Assembly (NCBI RefSeq): GCF_001557235.1
Contig: NZ_LSJI01000059.1
Span: forward strand, 1-22,951
Reading direction: 5' to 3'
Source: Phenylobacterium sp. CCH9-H3
Lineage (GTDB): Bacteria > Pseudomonadota > Alphaproteobacteria > Caulobacterales > Caulobacteraceae
Length of the DNA stretch: 22,951 nt
Positions 22,786 to 22,951 of this stretch are shown here, in pieces. Numbering within the stretch: position 1 is the stretch's first letter; the number at the start of each line of letters is the position of its first letter. A program made the position numbers and the translations under genes. The notes beneath the pieces are model-generated. The model was not told the origin of the DNA, did not search any database, and worked only from the letters and a program-made list of their open reading frames with translations.

Positions 22786-22951
<166 letters not shown>

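Overview
The window looks like a chromosomal segment of a high-GC alphaproteobacterium of the Caulobacterales, most likely Caulobacteraceae (Phenylobacterium or Caulobacter type). The evidence is the GC-rich third-position codon use, the diverged alphaproteobacterial type of HisRS, the sdhCDAB order, -35/-10 elements resembling the Caulobacter housekeeping consensus, a CYP153-type P450 system, and intergenic palindromic repeats. The genus is an inference.

Layout. (1) 1-1312, minus strand: the 5' part of hisS, preceded by a short leader ORF with six His codons in seven and three competing stem pairings, i.e. a candidate histidine attenuator; then a small hypothetical protein. (2) 1403-5815, plus: zapE, then two tandem Tat-exported type-B carboxylesterases. 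(3) 5816-6496: no gene, but a 50-bp dispersed palindrome and a 213-bp nested inverted-repeat element. (4) 6497-9319, plus: a GNAT acetyltransferase and a GH65 glycoside hydrolase. (5) 9347-13869: a LysR regulator divergent from the complete succinate dehydrogenase operon sdhCDAB. The shared 255-bp intergenic region holds three palindromes, one shaped like a Fur box, and a good promoter. (6) 13870-14704: tandem palindromic repeats and a TetR regulator. (7) 14705-17258, minus: an apparently accessory stretch with a short ORF, an ABM-fold monooxygenase, an SDR oxidoreductase and an ECF sigma factor carrying a C-terminal SnoaL-like domain, all closely spaced. (8) 17682-19529, plus: a secreted-type calcium-binding protein with a seven-repeat propeller followed by RTX repeats. 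(9) 19892-22951: an inverted second copy of the 50-bp palindrome, then a CYP153-family P450 (minus) divergent from its ferredoxin reductase and [2Fe-2S] ferredoxin (plus, cut by the window end). A 28-codon ORF is stop-start coupled between reductase and ferredoxin.

How the genes work together. SdhCDAB forms respiratory complex II. The P450, reductase and ferredoxin form a complete class I electron-transfer chain, probably for terminal hydroxylation of alkanes or related aliphatics. The ABM, SDR and ECF-SnoaL genes look like one transcription unit in which the sigma factor is encoded with the oxidative enzymes it may control. The most notable signal is the His-rich leader ahead of hisS, which suggests that HisRS synthesis is set by histidyl-tRNA charging. 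Four very short ORFs with good position or coupling (His leader; 14953-15042; 17175-17258; 22699-22785) would be missed by ordinary gene callers.
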